A stretch of DNA of 64,000 bases from Thermomicrobiales bacterium (GCA_030447415.1 JAUJOZ010000002.1:124001-188000), one strand, 5' to 3'. Shown: positions 1 through 9,601, numbered from the stretch's first letter. Translations and numbers: made by a program. Notes: generated by a model not told the origin, from the sequence alone.

Positions 1-1
1 G

Positions 2-1474
2 CGGTCGGATCACCGCCGGGCTCCATTCATCGAGGCCCTGTGCACCTACCGCGCGGCCGGGACGGTGCCATTCTCGACACCCGGCCACAAGCTGGGGGCA
101 TACGTTGGGACCGAGCTGCGCTCGCTCATCGGGAACGATGTCTTCGCCGCGGACGTCTGGCTGAACACCGCCGACCACGACGACGCCATGGAGGCCGCGG
201 AGGGCTTGGCTGCCGCCACCTGGGGTGCGGAGCGGAGCTTGTTCCTCACCAACGGCTCATCCGCCGGCAACCATGCCTATCTGCTGGCGGCGTTGAAGCC
301 CGGCGACGAGGTGATCGTCGGTCGCGATCTGCACCAGTCGCTCCTCGTCGGGCTGATCCTGAGCGGCGCCCGGCCGATCTATGTCGCACCCCGGCTGCAT
401 CCCGATCTCAACGTCGGCCTCGGCATCGCCGCCGCCGATGTCGCCACGGCGCTCGATGCGCACCCCGCCGCTAAGCTTGTCGCATTGGTCAGTCCGTCCT
501 ACGCGGGAGTGACCTCGGATGTCGCGGGGGTGGTTGCGGTCGCGCACGAGCGGGGCGTGCCCGTCTACGTGGACGAGGCGTGGGGACCGCACCTTGGCTT
601 CCACCCGGCGTTGCCACGCTCGGCGATGGCGAGTGGCGCCGATGGTGCGGTGACCAGCACGCACAAGCTCCTGACCAGTCTGTCCCAGGGGGCGATCCTG
701 AATGCTCGAGGCGGCCTCGTGTCGCCCAGCCGGGTGGCAGCCACGGTGAAGATGGGCCGAACGACGAGCCCGTCCCTGCCGATCCTCGCCTCGATCGACG
801 CTTGCCGCCGCCAGATGGCGCTGGCCGGCGAGGACTTGCTCGACCTCGCGCTCGAGCTGGCGTGGAGCGCGCGCTGCCGGATTGCCGCTCTGCCGGGGTT
901 GGATGTTCTCGATCCGGCCATCCTTCGGGCCGGCGGGGCCGCTGGCGTCGATCCCACCAAGCTGCTGATCGACGTCCACCGCCTTGGCATGACTGGCTAC
1001 GAGGTCGACCGCGTCCTCCGTGACCGCTACGGGATTGCGGTCGAAGGGAGCGATCTCGTGGGCGTCGTCTGCCTCGTCACCGTCGGTGACACCCCGGAGA
1101 CCGTGGACCACCTTGTCGACGCCTTCGCCGCTCTCGCCGCCGAGCGCCGACCGCTCGCCGGCTACATGCCCGCCGCCCATCTTCGCTCGTCCGGTGCGGT
1201 GGTGGCTCCGAGGAAGCAGGTGCTCTCACCGCGCGACGCCTTTTTCGCCCCGACCCGAGCCGTGCCGGTGGCCGAGGCCGCCGGCGAGGTCGCCGCCGAG
1301 TTGGTCATCCCTTACCCGCCCGGCATCCCCGTCCTCGCACCGGGCGAGGTGATTGACGCCGACAAACTGGCGTACTTGCAGTGTGGTGTCGCGCTCGGCA
1401 TGCACGTCTGCGGCGCGGAAGACCCGACCCTCCGCACCGTCCGTGTAGTCGCCGGGCCGCCGACGCCGGTCTGA
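2..1474 (+). CDS. Orn/Lys/Arg decarboxylase-type PLP enzyme, 5' end cut off by the window
   Basis: Fold-type I PLP enzyme of the basic amino-acid decarboxylase family, which makes polyamine precursors or diamines. The frame is open from base 2 and reads into PFSTPGHK, the conserved N-terminal motif of the family, so the true start lies before the window and the first GTG (65) is internal. The PLP lysine is in the TSTHKLLTS stretch (about visible residue 222), preceded by DEAWGPH, which holds the Asp expected to contact the pyridine nitrogen. The C-terminal part carries the IPYPPGIP motif typical of these decarboxylases. About 490 residues are visible, matching the short bacterial form. Substrate (arginine, lysine or ornithine) cannot be read from sequence. 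Confidence 0.9.
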   Translation, partial: RSDHRRAPFIEALCTYRAAGTVPFSTPGHKLGAYVGTELRSLIGNDVFAADVWLNTADHDDAMEAAEGLAAATWGAERSLFLTNGSSAGNHAYLLAALKPGDEVIVGRDLHQSLLVGLILSGARPIYVAPRLHPDLNVGLGIAAADVATALDAHPAAKLVALVSPSYAGVTSDVAGVVAVAHERGVPVYVDEAWGPHLGFHPALPRSAMASGADGAVTSTHKLLTSLSQGAILNARGGLVSPSRVAATVKMGRTTSPSLPILASIDACRRQMALAGEDLLDLALELAWSARCRIAALPGLDVLDPAILRAGGAAGVDPTKLLIDVHRLGMTGYEVDRVLRDRYGIAVEGSDLVGVVCLVTVGDTPETVDHLVDAFAALAAERRPLAGYMPAAHLRSSGAVVAPRKQVLSPRDAFFAPTRAVPVAEAAGEVAAELVIPYPPGIPVLAPGEVIDADKLAYLQCGVALGMHVCGAEDPTLRTVRVVAGPPTPV

Positions 1475-1704
1475 GGCTCGGTCACGGGGAGCAGAGGCGA
1501 CGACGCCCCCGTTGCGGTCGATCCGACGCTCGGCCCGTTCCCTGAGACCACGAGCCACAGCAAGGTTCAACTCCGTCGCCCGCCGTAGGCCGGGCTGCTT
1601 GCCCCCGGCTGCTGTTTGCCCATACTTGTCCTCCTTCGGGCGTCCGCCACCGGTCGGGCGAGGGACGGGCGAAAGTCCCACCAATTAGGCGAGGGAGGCA
1701 GCGG

Positions 1705-2496
1705 GTGGCGAAGATCAGGGTCGGGGTGCAGGTCCAACCGCAGCACGCCACCTACGCGCAGATGCGCGCGGCCTGGGTCCGGGCCGAAGAACTAGGGGTC
1801 GACACCGTCTTCACGTGGGACCATTTCTTTCCATTGTGGGGCGACCCCGACGGCGCGCACTTCGAGTGCTGGACGATGCTTGGCGCGATGGCCGAGGTCA
1901 CGGAACGGGTCGAGATCGGCGCCCTCGTGACGTGCAACTCGTACCGCAATGCCAACCTGCTCGCCGACATGGCCCGCTCCGTTGACCACGTGGCCGGCGG
2001 CCGCCTCATCTTGGGGATCGGCAGCGGCTGGTTCGAGCGCGACTTCGACGAGTACGGTTATGACTTCAAGAGCGCACCCGACCGCCTGCGCGATCTCGAC
2101 GTCGCGCTGCCGGTCGTTCGGGACCGCCTCGGCAAGCTCAATCCTGGACCGGTGCGGGGACGTCTGCCGATCATGATCGGTGGCTCCGGGGAGCGGGTCA
2201 CGCTGCGCATCGTTGCCCAGCACGCCGACATCTGGAATGGATTCGGCGAACCGACCGAGGCTGGCCGCCTCAGCGGCGTCCTCGATGACTGGTGCGGCCG
2301 CGTCGGTCGCGACCCAGCCGCGATCGAGCGCTCGATCCTGTTCAACGAGCCTCGGCGGGTCGCGCTGGCCGACGACTACGTTGCCAACGGGATCACCCAC
2401 CTCATCATCGGGACCAACGGCCCCGATTACGACATGGGGCCGCTGCGAGAGCTCGTTGAGTGGCGCGATGCCCGCCGCGCCGAGGATGCCGCCTAG
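1705..2496 (+). CDS. LLM-class F420-dependent oxidoreductase
   Basis: A 263-residue luciferase-like monooxygenase-superfamily protein with a TIM-barrel fold. Members usually use reduced F420 or FMN for hydride transfer; the substrate is unknown. Visible family marks are the N-terminal VFTWDHFFP segment, [22 protein letters not shown], and [21 protein letters not shown], followed by the PIMIGGSGE phosphate-binding-like loop. The GTG start at 1705 is chosen because GAGGGAGG lies about 7 nt upstream and the protein begins at the usual first beta strand. It stands alone: the next gene downstream is on the opposite strand. If the cofactor is F420, the host should carry F420 biosynthesis genes, which are not in this window. 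Confidence 0.85.
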   Translation: MAKIRVGVQVQPQHATYAQMRAAWVRAEELGVDTVFTWDHFFPLWGDPDGAHFECWTMLGAMAEVTERVEIGALVTCNSYRNANLLADMARSVDHVAGGRLILGIGSGWFERDFDEYGYDFKSAPDRLRDLDVALPVVRDRLGKLNPGPVRGRLPIMIGGSGERVTLRIVAQHADIWNGFGEPTEAGRLSGVLDDWCGRVGRDPAAIERSILFNEPRRVALADDYVANGITHLIIGTNGPDYDMGPLRELVEWRDARRAEDAA

Positions 2497-2589
2497 TAGG
2501 ATGAGCGACGCCGACGCGCGCACCGCGAACGCCCGACGAGAGCGCACGGGATGCCTCAGGCGGGCAGGCAAGCGACCTCCCGGAGGCGC

Positions 2590-4317
2590 TCACGACGCGC
2601 CACCCTTGTACGCCGCGAAGGACGGGTAGACGCGCAGCCGGGCATCGCCGATGGAAACCTCTCGCACGCCGCGGTCGCCGGCGCCATCCACCAGCGGCGC
2701 GTCCTTCACCAGCCTGGTGAACAGCGACGCGAGCGGGTTCGCCGCGGACGGATCGAACGCCCGCTCCTCGAGCAGGCGCAGCACCTGCGGCCACGTGCCC
2801 CATGCCGCGCGCCGGTCCGGCTCCGGCCCGTCCGCGAAGTGGGCGAGATAGCGACCGAGCACGAAGGCGTAGACCTTGTGCACCCGGAACCGCTTCGCCG
2901 TCGCGGGATCGACGCGCGCGAGTAGCGACGTCGCGTCGTTGCGCTGCAGCCATTGCATTAGGGCCGAGATCTGCCGGTTGGCGTGGTAGAAGTTGTCCCG
3001 CTGCCGCATGCGCTCGGCCTGGGAGCGCGCGAACAGGTCCTGGGCCTTCAACTCGAAGACGCCGAGGGTCCCGGTCTTTCGATCGAAGACGAGCGCGTCC
3101 AGGTCGGTCCGAACCCCGCCTACCTCTCGCTTCAGCTCGACCGTCCCGGCGCTCGTCACGAACCGCTTATCGGCGAAGAGCCGGTAGAGGTCCTCGCGAA
3201 AGACGTCTTCCCGGAGGTGCGCGGTGTTGTGGTACTCCTGCGTGTAGCGCCGCTTGAGCTCGCGCGTCAAGAAGAGAATCGGCTCCGTCAGCAGGCCGGC
3301 AGCGGACCAGACCACGTGGTCTTCGCCTGCCCGGATCAAGGGCGGTGCGGCCACGCCCGCCGGCGCTCCATGGTAGCGGGCGTTCTCCCCGTCGAGGATG
3401 AACGCCGTCAGGGCGCGGCGGCTGAGTTCCGGCTCGATGCCAAGCGCCCGCGCCAGCGCTTCGACCAACCGCGTCTCCGAGCGTGGCATCGCCAGCGCGG
3501 GTTCGATCTCAGCGTCAGCGTCACCAAGCGACTGCCCAGCCGCTTGGGACCGGTCGAGGTCCTCGAGCATCCAGCCGATGAGCAGACCCAGCACGTCGAC
3601 GTACACCTGAAAGGTGCAGCCTCCGATGGAGGCGCTCGGCGGATAGCTGTGCTGATGCGCCATCCGCCGCGTGTACGTCGTCGCCAGACGGCGGTAGTAC
3701 CCGTCGACGTCGGAAACCGCGGCGGACGCCTCTGCGGCCGAACCGTGGCGTCGCTCGTGTGCCCGCAGCCGCTCCAGGACATGCGGTCGCTCTGCCGAGA
3801 GAGACCGAAACGCGGGCTCCAGGCGCTCGGCGAGGGATCTTCCCCACCAGGCGAAATCCTCCCGTTCTCGCCACACCGTTGGCATCCGCTTGGTCGTGAC
3901 CCAGGCGTGGAACGTCGCGACTCCGTCGTGGGACAGCTGCATGAAACCGGTCTCGGCGTGCGCGAGGACCAGCTCCACGTCTGCGAGGTGGCCGCATTCC
4001 CGGATCGTGCGATCGGCCCATTCCGCCGTCGCTATCTCCGCCAAAGACGATCCAGGCTCAACGGCGGCGACGGGGTCCTCGAAGCACAGCCGCAACACCT
4101 TGTTCCAGCCGAGCTCGTACAGCCGCCGCTTCTCGACGATGTCAAGCGGGATCGGAGCATCGCCGGCACGCTCGGTGGCCAAGTGCAGAGAGTCCCTGGC
4201 GCGTGTGAGAGCGACGATGGTTGCTCGGGTGTCCGCCGACAGCTCGGCGCGGAGCTGGTCGTGGCGTGCCTCAATCAGTTGGCGAAGTCGCTCGCGGTCG
4301 GTCATGCTCCCTGCCAC
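2590..4317 (-). CDS. Uncharacterised 575-aa protein with a PD-(D/E)XK-like nuclease motif
   Basis: No named family is recognised. Residues about 1-380 are mostly helical and Arg-rich. Residues about 402-424 read TDLDALVFDRKTG then VFELKAQD, a D-(x)n-E-x-K arrangement as in restriction-like nucleases (Asp metal ligand, then E-x-K on the next strand). Downstream is an aromatic segment (RDNFYHANRQISALMQWLQ) and a short C-terminal sheet. The GTG at 4317 gives the full ORF, but an ATG at 4305 is equally possible; neither has a well-spaced ribosome-binding site. It is flanked by unrelated genes and has no visible methylase partner. Nuclease activity is inference from one motif. Confidence 0.7.
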   Translation of the reverse strand: MAGSMTDRERLRQLIEARHDQLRAELSADTRATIVALTRARDSLHLATERAGDAPIPLDIVEKRRLYELGWNKVLRLCFEDPVAAVEPGSSLAEIATAEWADRTIRECGHLADVELVLAHAETGFMQLSHDGVATFHAWVTTKRMPTVWREREDFAWWGRSLAERLEPAFRSLSAERPHVLERLRAHERRHGSAAEASAAVSDVDGYYRRLATTYTRRMAHQHSYPPSASIGGCTFQVYVDVLGLLIGWMLEDLDRSQAAGQSLGDADAEIEPALAMPRSETRLVEALARALGIEPELSRRALTAFILDGENARYHGAPAGVAAPPLIRAGEDHVVWSAAGLLTEPILFLTRELKRRYTQEYHNTAHLREDVFREDLYRLFADKRFVTSAGTVELKREVGGVRTDLDALVFDRKTGTLGVFELKAQDLFARSQAERMRQRDNFYHANRQISALMQWLQRNDATSLLARVDPATAKRFRVHKVYAFVLGRYLAHFADGPEPDRRAAWGTWPQVLRLLEERAFDPSAANPLASLFTRLVKDAPLVDGAGDRGVREVSIGDARLRVYPSFAAYKGGAS

Positions 4318-4501
4318 GCTCGCTCGCCGGTCCCAAGGCGGGCGACTTACCGCGGGTCGTTGCCGCGGTGTAGCGAATCGACGATCCCGCGACGGCGGTG
4401 ATGTCGGACCAGGCGATCGCGGCGCCGCGTTGACGTCGCCAACGCTGAATGGTAGCGTCCGGGCCGTTGCCCCCAGCCATGCCTCCCGGAGATGCCTGGT
4501 C

Positions 4502-5623
4502 GTGCCACGTGAGTTGATCGCGATAGGGCCGCGGACTCCCGTCTTGCGCGAGTACGACGAGCCCGAGCTAGGTGCCCGTCAGATTCGCATCCGAACGGAG
4601 TTCGCCTCTCCCAAGCACGGCACCGAGTTGGTCGCCTATCGCGACGAACCAGCCGCGCGCCGACCGTACGACCCCGTCTGGGGTGCCGTCATCCCGCGGC
4701 CCGAGACCGGAGAGCCGCAGGGCTTCCCGCGACCCCTAGGCAACATGGCGGTCGGCGTCGTCACCGAGGCCGGCCCGGAAGCGACCCGGTTTCGCGTCGG
4801 GGACCGTGTCTTCGGCCACTTCCCGATACGGGAGACGCACACCGTGGACGAGTTGGCGGCCGATCTGCTGCCGGAGGGATTATCGTCGGAAGCGGCGGTC
4901 TGCCTCGACCCGGCGGTCATGGCGCTGGCAATGCGCGACGCGCGCATTGGGCTCGGCGACCGCGTCGCCGTCTTCGGCATGGGCGCGATCGGTTTGATGG
5001 CTGTGCAGTTGGCGCGCCTCGCGGGGGCCGACCAAGTCATTGCGGTCGATCCTATCTCGGTCCGTCGGCAGGCGGCGCTCGCGCTCGGCGCCGATCGCGC
5101 CCTCGATCCGCTGGCCGACGGCGCCGATGTCGGCCTGGCGATCCGCCGCCTGACCGGTCCAGCCCCGGAGGCACTTCCGGAGCAAGCAGAGGACGAGCGG
5201 GTTCTGGGCGGGTACCAGGAGCGCCCCTCCCAGGTCGGTCAGCTCGGTGTCGATGTCGCCGTCGAGGTCGCCGGGAGCTCCCAGGCGCTGCACCACGCCA
5301 TCCGCGCCACGCGGTTCGGCGGCACCGTCTGCATCCTCTCCTTTTATGGTGGGGACGCGGCCGGCCTTCGGCTCGGCGACGAGTTCCACATCAACCGGTT
5401 GCAGCTCGTTTCCGCGCGGGCCCAGAGCTTGCCGCTCCGTGATTCGCCTGGCTGGACCTTGCGGCGCTTGGTGGAAGTGGCACTCGGGTGGCTCGCTGCC
5501 GGCCGCCTCCGCCCCGACGGCATCGTGACACCGATCGTGCCCTTCGCTGAGAGCGCCGACGCCTACCGGGCCATCGACGAACACCCCGAGGAGTCGATTA
5601 AGCTCGGCATCCGCTTCCCGTAG
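4502..5623 (+). CDS. MDR-superfamily zinc-type alcohol dehydrogenase-like protein
   Basis: A 373-residue medium-chain dehydrogenase/reductase. The NAD(P)-binding Rossmann motif FGMGAIG is at about residue 158, and IAVDP ends the second strand with an Asp that favours NAD. The usual catalytic zinc Cys in the GICGTD segment is missing: the equivalent reads SPKHGTE. The structural-zinc four-Cys lobe is also absent, so it may bind zinc differently or not at all. An insert around PEALPEQAEDERVLGGYQ separates Rossmann strands. The frame is open far upstream, but homology starts at the GTG at 4502. It converges with a sugar isomerase-like gene, suggesting polyol or sugar oxidation; the substrate is not determinable. 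Confidence 0.85.
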   Translation: MPRELIAIGPRTPVLREYDEPELGARQIRIRTEFASPKHGTELVAYRDEPAARRPYDPVWGAVIPRPETGEPQGFPRPLGNMAVGVVTEAGPEATRFRVGDRVFGHFPIRETHTVDELAADLLPEGLSSEAAVCLDPAVMALAMRDARIGLGDRVAVFGMGAIGLMAVQLARLAGADQVIAVDPISVRRQAALALGADRALDPLADGADVGLAIRRLTGPAPEALPEQAEDERVLGGYQERPSQVGQLGVDVAVEVAGSSQALHHAIRATRFGGTVCILSFYGGDAAGLRLGDEFHINRLQLVSARAQSLPLRDSPGWTLRRLVEVALGWLAAGRLRPDGIVTPIVPFAESADAYRAIDEHPEESIKLGIRFP

Positions 5624-5688
5624 CGATGGCGAAGGGCCGATCGACACCGAGCGCGCACTGAACGGGTCGTTTCAGCTCCCGGCGATCG

Positions 5689-6477
5689 CTAGGCGGCGGA
5701 CCAGAGGTCCCGCAGCAGGGCGGCGGACTCGCGGATCGCCTCGTCAAACGGCCCGGCGACCCGGCACTCGATGCCCAGATACCCGTCGTAGCCCGTCTCC
5801 TTCAGCGCGGCGAAACCCGGCCGGAAGTCGAGGTGACCTCGCCCCGGCTGCAATCGGTTGCTGTCGGCGACGTGGACGTACACGATCTGCTGACCCGCCG
5901 CGCGGATGCTGGCGGCGATGTCGGCCTCCTCAATGTTCATGTGGAAGAAGTCGGCCATGATCCGGATGTCGGTGCCGACCTGATCGGCGAAGGCGGTGCC
6001 CTGCTCCAGCCGGTTCACCAGGTACGCCTCGTACCGGTTCAGCGGCTCCAAGAAGAGCGGCCTGCCTGCCGCCGCCGCGGCCGGGGCCAGCTCCTGCAGC
6101 TGCCGGACGAAGATCTCCCGCTCCAGCTCGGCGGCCGTCTTCAGCGGCGAGAGATCGGGGAGTGCCGGCTGCCGGCCGAACTGCGGCACGAGCAGCACCC
6201 CCACCGCGCCCAGCTCCGCGGCGAGATGCAACCGCTCCCGCGTGAGCTCCTTGCCTGCCGCGCGCTCTTTCGGGTCGGGATGCACGAGCACCGGGCGGCC
6301 CTCCAGGGCAGCCGCTTCGATTGGAGAGGCCGCGAAGATCGCCCGCAGCTCGTTCGGCGGCAGATCCAGTGCTCCACTATGCAGCTCGATAGCGTCCAGC
6401 CCGAGGCGCTCCAGCCATGCGAGCTGCTCGGGTAATGTCTGGCCCGGCACCATTCCTTCACGGATCGCGAGCTTCAT
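5689..6477 (-). CDS. Sugar phosphate isomerase/epimerase (xylose isomerase-like TIM barrel)
   Basis: A 262-residue AP-endonuclease-2/xylose isomerase-like barrel, a family that isomerises or epimerises sugars and inositols with a divalent metal. Metal-ligand candidates are Glu in LFLEPLNRYE, Asp/His in IMADFFHMNIEE, His in YVHVADSNR, and Glu in YLGIECRV. The ORF could start 11 codons earlier, but the ATG at 6477 has GGAGG 8 nt upstream and begins at the first strand (MKLAIREG), so it is preferred. It converges with the MDR dehydrogenase, from which it is separated by only 65 bp. Confidence 0.85.
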   Translation of the reverse strand: MKLAIREGMVPGQTLPEQLAWLERLGLDAIELHSGALDLPPNELRAIFAASPIEAAALEGRPVLVHPDPKERAAGKELTRERLHLAAELGAVGVLLVPQFGRQPALPDLSPLKTAAELEREIFVRQLQELAPAAAAAGRPLFLEPLNRYEAYLVNRLEQGTAFADQVGTDIRIMADFFHMNIEEADIAASIRAAGQQIVYVHVADSNRLQPGRGHLDFRPGFAALKETGYDGYLGIECRVAGPFDEAIRESAALLRDLWSAA

Positions 6478-6635
6478 CCCTCGGTCCTCCCCGCCGTTCG
6501 TCGCTGGCATGGAGCCGCCGTAGCATCGGCCGCGCGTCGGCGTGGGTGATCAGTGAAGCGCGCGAGCCGGGTCACGCCCCGTTCTCGGCATCATACGCGA
6601 GCGGCAGCTTGCGTCCGACCGGCCGGAGCTGCGGC

Positions 6636-7040
6636 GTGCAACGCGCTCCGTTCTACGGAGCGGGGCGAATCCCCGTCGAGGAGGGATTCGGCCACGAATC
6701 CGGGTCGGGCGATCTGCTCGTCAAGATCCGGGCCTCCGCGGTCTGTGGTTCGGACGTAGGCTCCTCGGAGTGGGGCAACTCGCCCACGCCGGACCACGAG
6801 ACAACGGCGACTGTCGCGGGGTGGGACCGGGCACCGGTACCGTGTCGGTCGTCGCGGCTCCGTGTGCCTGGTGGCGTCCTCCGGCGCCTGGGTCATGCGC
6901 CGTTCGGACAGCAGGGGAGCGTGCCTCGCCAAGGAAGCGATGCCCGGCGTCGACTGCGACGGCGGCTTTGCGGACGATACCGCCCTGGCCGAGCGCTGCC
7001 GTTTCGCGGTCGCCGAGTACCCGCTGGGCCGAGTGTGTCA
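6636..7040 (+). pseudogene. Decayed zinc-type alcohol dehydrogenase (MDR) remnant
   Basis: From a GTG at 6636 the frame reads like an MDR N-terminus: FYGAGRIPVEE, then GDLLVKIRASAVCGSD, including the catalytic-zinc Cys missing from the neighbour at 4502. After HETTATVAG the homology moves to another frame (VGPGTGTVSV), then to a third (AKEAMPGVDCDGGFADD, matching the PGVDxDGGFAEY segment). At least two frameshifts and an internal shortening are needed, and no Rossmann domain follows. This is a broken relative of the neighbouring dehydrogenase. From 7041 to 7434 I see no gene apart from the terminator listed separately. Confidence 0.65.
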
Positions 7041-7379
7041 ATGTGCCCCCAGTCGCGGCGCTGGTCATGGGGGAGGAGCCGGTGGGACTCGGCTGCCTAC
7101 AGCCGTGGCAGGCGGTCGGGGTCAGCCACCTCCCGGCCGTCGACAGCGAACTGGAACGGCGTGACGTCGCCGGTCGACTCGGCGCGCCGGCGCAAGCAGG
7201 AGAGGAAGGGGTTCTCGAATCGGCGCGGGCCCTCCTTCGACGGACCATCGGCGATGATCCAGGGGTCGGGCAACCTAGCCGCCCAGCGACAGGCGATCAA
7301 CGCGCTTGTCCCAGCGGCCGACGCCGACGGGGAACTTCCCGCGATCGTGGCGGCGAGCGAGGACCCGGGGCAAATGAAA

Positions 7380-7403
7380 CCGGGGCGCCGCGTAGCGCCC
7401 CGG
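7380..7403 (-). terminator. Intrinsic terminator after the rubredoxin/FAD oxidoreductase gene
   Basis: A perfect 9-bp stem (CCGGGGCGC with its complement) around a 6-nt loop, 31 nt past the stop codon at 7435. On the minus strand it is followed by GTTTCATTT, a weak T-rich tail. Confidence 0.65.
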
Positions 7404-7434
7404 TCCGGTTGGCTATCTTTGGAACCTACGGAAC

Positions 7435-9528
7435 CTACCCGTCCGCCACGATCGCGAGGTCGACGCTCTCGCGCTCCTCGGCCGGGGTGACGCGGAAGTG
7501 GTCCATGGTGAGGCACTCGGTCGGGCACCAGTCGACGCAGAGGCCGCAGCGGATGCAGGCGCGCTCGTCGATGATCATCGCCGCCGCGAACGGCCCCAGC
7601 TCCGCCCGGGCCATTTCGGCCAACTCGATGTCGTTATCGATTGAGTAGATCCGGTCCGGTGAGATCATCTCGATGCACTTGTGCGGGCAGACGTCGCCGC
7701 AGTTGTTGCAGAGGATGCAGCGGTTGCCGTCAATAAAGATGTTCAACTGACACTGGAGGCAGCGCTTGGCCTCCTCGAACCCGATTGGCTTGGTGTAGCC
7801 GACCTCAACCTCCAGGGTCGTATCGCCCGTGCCGATGCCGCGCTCCGGCGTCGGCAGCATCGGCATGGTCTGCCGTCCTACGCCGGCGTAGTCGTCGCCC
7901 CAGACTAGCCGCCGGCTCATGGCCGTCAGGCTCCACTCGGCAACGCCCTCCGACACGAGCGGGTTCGGCGTAGCGATGTACTCGGTGGGGACGCGGGTGA
8001 TCTCCATCTCCTTGACCTTCGGCCGCGCCCCGCGCATCTCCTGGTCGATCAGGTCGGCCACGCGACGCCCCTCGCCGATCGAGGAGATGAAGTTCGTCGG
8101 GTTGACGACGTAGTCGCCGGCGGCCCAGACGTTCGGCAACGCTGTCTTCAGGTTGTGGTCGAGGAGTGGCACGCCGCGCCGGTCCCGCTCGGGCAGGAGG
8201 TCGCCGAGGAACCGATTGTCCTGGCGCTGACCGATAGCGGTCAGCACCATGTCGCACCCGATGACGAACTCGGAGCCGGGCACCGGCTCGGGACGTCGCC
8301 GTCCCTTCGCGTCCGGCGCGCCGAGCTCGTTGCGGATCATCTCGATGCCGGTGACCTTGCCGCTGGCGTCGCCGATGACCCGGTTGGGGGAGACCATGTA
8401 CATGATCTCGACACCCTCGATCTCGGCCTCCTCCAGCTCAAGCTCGTCGACCGGGATCTCCTGGATCGATCGCCGGTAGGTCATCACCGAGCGCTCGGCG
8501 CCCATCCGAAGCACCGTTCGCACACAGTCCATCGACGTGAAGCCACCGCCGACGGTCACGCACCGCTTGCCGACCCAAACGTCCTTCTGTCCGAGGCTGA
8601 CGTCCTCCAAGAACTTCAACCCAGAGACGACCCCGTCGAGATCCTCGCCCGGGATGCCCATCTCCTGAGGAATCTGGCAGCCGGCCGAGATGACCACCAC
8701 GTCGTAGGTATCGCTCAGCTCCTGGAGCGACACATCCTTACCGACCTCGGTGTTGTACCGAATGTCAATCCCGAGATCGGCGATGAGCTGGACCTCTTCG
8801 GCGATCACGTCGCGCGGTAGGCGCCACTCCGGCACCCCCGTCCACATCACGCCGCCGGGCACGGGCCATCGCTCGAAGATGGTGACCTTGTAGCCCTTGC
8901 GGGCGAGTTGGCGCGCTGTCGTCAGGCCGTTGGCCCCGGCCCCAATGATCGCCGCGGTGAGGCCGTTCGGCGGGGGAGGCGCCTCGCGCCGCGTTTCGCC
9001 CCGGAAGTCGGCGGCCACCCGCTTCAGGTAGCAGATGCCGATCGGGGCATCGATCTCCTTGCGGCGGCAGGCGTCCTCGCATGGTCGGGCGCACATCCGG
9101 CCGAGACAGCCGGGGAAGACGTTGTGCTCCCGGTTCAGCTCGTAGGAGTCGGCGTAGCGACCGTCGGCGATGAAGGCGATGTAGCGCGAGATGTCGGTGT
9201 GCGACGGGCAGGCCGTCATGCAGGGGATGTTGTCGGAGAACCACTGCGGGTCGCCGGTGTAGATCGGGTATCGCTTGCCCGTGCGCGCGGCGTAGGGCGT
9301 GAAGAACGACGCGTCGACGAAGGCAAGCAGCCGGAGGCGCCGACCGTCCTCGATGTCGATGTCATAGCCTTGGCCGGCAACGCCGTAGGAGGCCATCTCG
9401 CCGGCCGTCATGCCGACCTCGGACGGCGTCATAGCCCGGAAGCGGTCGGCCGTGCTCCCACACGAGGGGCACGCATCGGGAGGCGTCGCACCCTCGTGGA
9501 TCCACCCACAAACCTTGCAACGGAACAT
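7435..9528 (-). CDS. Rubredoxin / NAD(P)-FAD oxidoreductase / 2x[4Fe-4S] ferredoxin fusion
   Basis: A 697-residue multidomain electron-transfer flavoprotein. Residues 4-23 form a rubredoxin-like knuckle (C4-x2-C7 and C20-P-x-C23). Residues about 90-185 are the Cys-rich helical domain of glutamate-synthase small subunits (CMTACPSHTDI, CLGRMCARPCEDAC). An FAD-binding motif IGAGANG is near residue 195 and a second dinucleotide motif TVGGGFTS near 328. Two C-terminal [4Fe-4S] motifs are at about 603 (CILCNNCGDVCP) and 660 (CIRCGLCVDWCP). It resembles GltD/NfnB-like proteins that shuttle electrons between NAD(P)H and ferredoxin, but no catalytic partner is adjacent. The ATG at 9528 is chosen: MFRCKVCGW is the natural rubredoxin start, with GAAGG 8 nt upstream. 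Confidence 0.85.
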   Translation of the reverse strand: MFRCKVCGWIHEGATPPDACPSCGSTADRFRAMTPSEVGMTAGEMASYGVAGQGYDIDIEDGRRLRLLAFVDASFFTPYAARTGKRYPIYTGDPQWFSDNIPCMTACPSHTDISRYIAFIADGRYADSYELNREHNVFPGCLGRMCARPCEDACRRKEIDAPIGICYLKRVAADFRGETRREAPPPPNGLTAAIIGAGANGLTTARQLARKGYKVTIFERWPVPGGVMWTGVPEWRLPRDVIAEEVQLIADLGIDIRYNTEVGKDVSLQELSDTYDVVVISAGCQIPQEMGIPGEDLDGVVSGLKFLEDVSLGQKDVWVGKRCVTVGGGFTSMDCVRTVLRMGAERSVMTYRRSIQEIPVDELELEEAEIEGVEIMYMVSPNRVIGDASGKVTGIEMIRNELGAPDAKGRRRPEPVPGSEFVIGCDMVLTAIGQRQDNRFLGDLLPERDRRGVPLLDHNLKTALPNVWAAGDYVVNPTNFISSIGEGRRVADLIDQEMRGARPKVKEMEITRVPTEYIATPNPLVSEGVAEWSLTAMSRRLVWGDDYAGVGRQTMPMLPTPERGIGTGDTTLEVEVGYTKPIGFEEAKRCLQCQLNIFIDGNRCILCNNCGDVCPHKCIEMISPDRIYSIDNDIELAEMARAELGPFAAAMIIDERACIRCGLCVDWCPTECLTMDHFRVTPAEERESVDLAIVADG

Positions 9529-9566
9529 GGCGTGTACCTTCCCGGGGGTCGGACGCGTGGCAGACC

Positions 9567-9587
9567 AAAAAGGCGCCGAAGGGGCGC
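9567..9587 (-). terminator. Hairpin plus T-run in the leader of the FAD oxidoreductase gene
   Basis: On the minus strand GCGCC, loop CCTTC, GGCGC and then CTTTTT lie between the likely promoter and the ATG at 9528. The stem is only 5 bp, so this may be a weak attenuator or chance. Confidence 0.25.
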
Positions 9588-9601
9588 GAGTGAACGGTCC
9601 G

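Noticed and set aside
2983..4401. Long plus-strand open frame (472 codons)
   Set aside because: It is antisense to the PD-(D/E)XK-like gene, has no ribosome-binding site and shows no protein family character; a GC-rich shadow.
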